From positions 1 through 6,359 of the forward strand of contig JAEWRS010000418.1 in assembly GCA_023398855.1 (NCBI GenBank): DNA of 6,359 nucleotides, given 5' to 3'. The stretch comes from Bacillota bacterium (GTDB lineage: Bacteria > Bacillota > Clostridia > Lachnospirales > Lachnospiraceae). How positions within the stretch are numbered: the first letter of the stretch is position 1; each line of letters opens with the position of its first letter. This document shows, piece after piece, positions 5,048 to 6,359 of the stretch. Below the pieces are notes generated by a model. It worked only from the letters and a program-made list of their open reading frames with translations. It was not told where the DNA came from and did not search any database. A program made the translations under genes and the position numbers.

Positions 5048-6359
5048 ATGCACAGAGGTTACAAAGGCCAATGTGGGCAGTGAAGTCACGATTATGGGCT
5101 GGGTTCAGAAAAGCAGGAATAAGGGAGGGATTATTTTCGTTGATTTAAGAGACCGCTCCGGGATCCTGCAGATCATATTTGAGGAAAGCGACTGCGGAGC
5201 AGAAAGCTTTGCAAAAGCTGAAAAGTTAAGAAGTGAGTTTGTTATCGCGGTGACAGGTGAGGTGGAAACAAGAGCAGGCGGCGTCAATGAAAACCTGGCA
5301 ACAGGTGAAATTGAAGTGCGGGCAAAGAGCTTAAGGATCCTTTCCGAATCCGAAACCCCTCCCTTTCCTATTGAAGAGAACAGCAAGACAAAGGAAGAAC
5401 TGAGGTTAAAATACCGTTACTTAGATCTTAGAAGACCGGATATCCAGAGAAACATCAGGGTGAGAAGTCAGGTTGCCACCTTAACAAGGGCATTTCTGGC
5501 GGAAGAGGGATTTTTGGAGATTGAAACACCGACCCTCATTAAAAGCACTCCGGAAGGCGCCAGGGATTATCTGGTTCCCAGCCGTGTCCACCCAGGCTCT
5601 TTCTATGCACTTCCCCAGTCTCCCCAGCTTTTTAAGCAGCTGCTCATGTGTTCCGGTTATGACCGGTATTTCCAGTTGGCCAGATGCTACCGTGATGAGG
5701 ATTTACGTGCCGACAGGCAGCCGGAATTCACCCAGATCGATATGGAGCTGTCCTTTGTGGATGTTGAAGATGTGCTGGAGGTCAATGAAAGGCTGCTAAA
5801 GAAACTATTTAAAGAGATCTGCAATGTGGACGTTTCTCTTCCTCTTACCAGAATGACCTGGAGAGAAGCCATGGACCGTTTTGGTTCTGATAAGCCGGAT
5901 ATGCGCTTTGGTATGGAGCTTAAAAATGTTTCCCACGTGGTAAGGGATACGGAATTTGCTGTATTCAAGGGAGCACTGGAAAACGGGGGGTCTGTCCGGG
6001 GCATTAATGCCGTAGGGCAGGGAGCCATGCCACGTAAGAAAATCGATGGGCTGGTGGAATACGCAAAAGGCTTTGGAGCAAAAGGGCTGGCTTATCTGGC
6101 TGTCAATGAAGACGGAACCTATAAAAGTTCCTTTGCAAAATTCATGACAGAGGAAGAGCTTCACGTTTTGGCGGATGCAATGGAAGCCAAGCCGGGAGAC
6201 TTGCTTTTATTCGCAGCTGACCGTGACAACGTGGTATTTGACGTATTAGGAAACTTAAGGCTTGAGCTGGCAAGACAGCTGGAGCTTTTAAGAAAGGATG
6301 ACTTTAAGTTCTTATGGGTAACGGAATTCCCGCTTCTTGAGTATTCCGAAGAACAGGGC
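5010..6359 (+). CDS. aspS: Aspartyl-tRNA synthetase, 5' part
   Basis: AspRS is a class IIb enzyme that charges tRNA-Asp in the cytoplasm. The frame is open to the window's edge: 450 residues are seen of about 590-600 usual. Order: an N-terminal OB-fold anticodon-binding domain at about 1-110, with GWVQKSRNKGGIIFVDLRDR (30-49); KYRYLDLRRP (134-143) and the motif 1 region; the aspartate/ATP-site segment STPEGARDYLVPSR (179-192), QSPQLFKQLLM (203-213), and motif 2 with FQLARCYRDEDLRADRQPEF (221-240), followed by TQIDMELSF; then the bacterial GAD insertion at about 290-410. The end, FLWVTEFPLLEY (434-445), is where the catalytic domain resumes. Motif 3 lies beyond the window. The GAD insertion marks a bacterial-type AspRS. 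ATG 5010 follows GAGGAA and the MAESM-GLKR start fits relatives. Whether it also charges tRNA-Asn is undecided. Expression may be affected by the repeat array directly upstream. Confidence 0.97.
   Translation, partial: MAESMLGLKRSHRCTEVTKANVGSEVTIMGWVQKSRNKGGIIFVDLRDRSGILQIIFEESDCGAESFAKAEKLRSEFVIAVTGEVETRAGGVNENLATGEIEVRAKSLRILSESETPPFPIEENSKTKEELRLKYRYLDLRRPDIQRNIRVRSQVATLTRAFLAEEGFLEIETPTLIKSTPEGARDYLVPSRVHPGSFYALPQSPQLFKQLLMCSGYDRYFQLARCYRDEDLRADRQPEFTQIDMELSFVDVEDVLEVNERLLKKLFKEICNVDVSLPLTRMTWREAMDRFGSDKPDMRFGMELKNVSHVVRDTEFAVFKGALENGGSVRGINAVGQGAMPRKKIDGLVEYAKGFGAKGLAYLAVNEDGTYKSSFAKFMTEEELHVLADAMEAKPGDLLLFAADRDNVVFDVLGNLRLELARQLELLRKDDFKFLWVTEFPLLEYSEEQG

Noticed and set aside
4844..5089. 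81-residue minus-strand ORF with repeated FGHTGMPLGRSSFLPML
   Set aside because: This is another antisense reading of the same array, running into aspS. Openness is explained by the stop-free repeat.
5521..5799. 92-residue plus-strand ORF inside aspS
   Set aside because: It is an out-of-frame shadow of a conserved AspRS catalytic region; its protein has no recognisable family features.

Overview
The window is a dense, one-directional housekeeping cluster. Every gene reads on the + strand, in the order rel (3' part only), MBL-fold hydrolase, hemZ, hisS, aspS (5' part only). Protein sequences, the HemZ/HisRS/AspRS subtypes, AGGAGG-type ribosome binding sites and moderate GC content suggest a clostridial Firmicute. 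The Lachnospiraceae (Clostridium cluster XIVa, possibly Lacrimispora-like) fit best. That assignment is inferred from remembered family resemblance, not from a search.

Layout: 1-1266 is the C-terminal part of the bifunctional (p)ppGpp synthetase/hydrolase, open at the window's left edge. Its stop codon lies in the loop of a 12-bp hairpin. 1323-1967 encodes a complete glyoxalase-II-like metallo-hydrolase with an intact metal site. 2046-3500 encodes a radical-SAM protein of the HemZ family. 3580-4839 encodes histidyl-tRNA synthetase. 5010-6359 encodes the first 450 residues of aspartyl-tRNA synthetase and runs off the right edge. Gaps between genes are 56, 78, 79 and 170 bases. No clean promoter or strong intrinsic terminator is visible, so read-through or operon transcription is plausible. 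The genes link stringent-response signalling with tRNA charging; the hydrolase and HemZ are conserved neighbours of uncertain substrate.

The most unusual feature is a short palindromic repeat family placed just before start codons. The hisS-aspS gap is almost wholly three 51-bp tandem copies (4848-5000) plus a 6-base partial copy that forms the aspS Shine-Dalgarno. A diverged 53-bp single copy (1982-2034, then GAGGAA) fills most of the gap before hemZ. All four copies share an identical 24-base core, can form two mutually exclusive hairpins, and are bounded by GAGGAA, which at the downstream edge is the ribosome binding site of the next gene. The pattern suggests a mobile or amplifying element that targets, or carries, ribosome binding sites. 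It may affect translation of hemZ and aspS. I do not recognise it as a named element.
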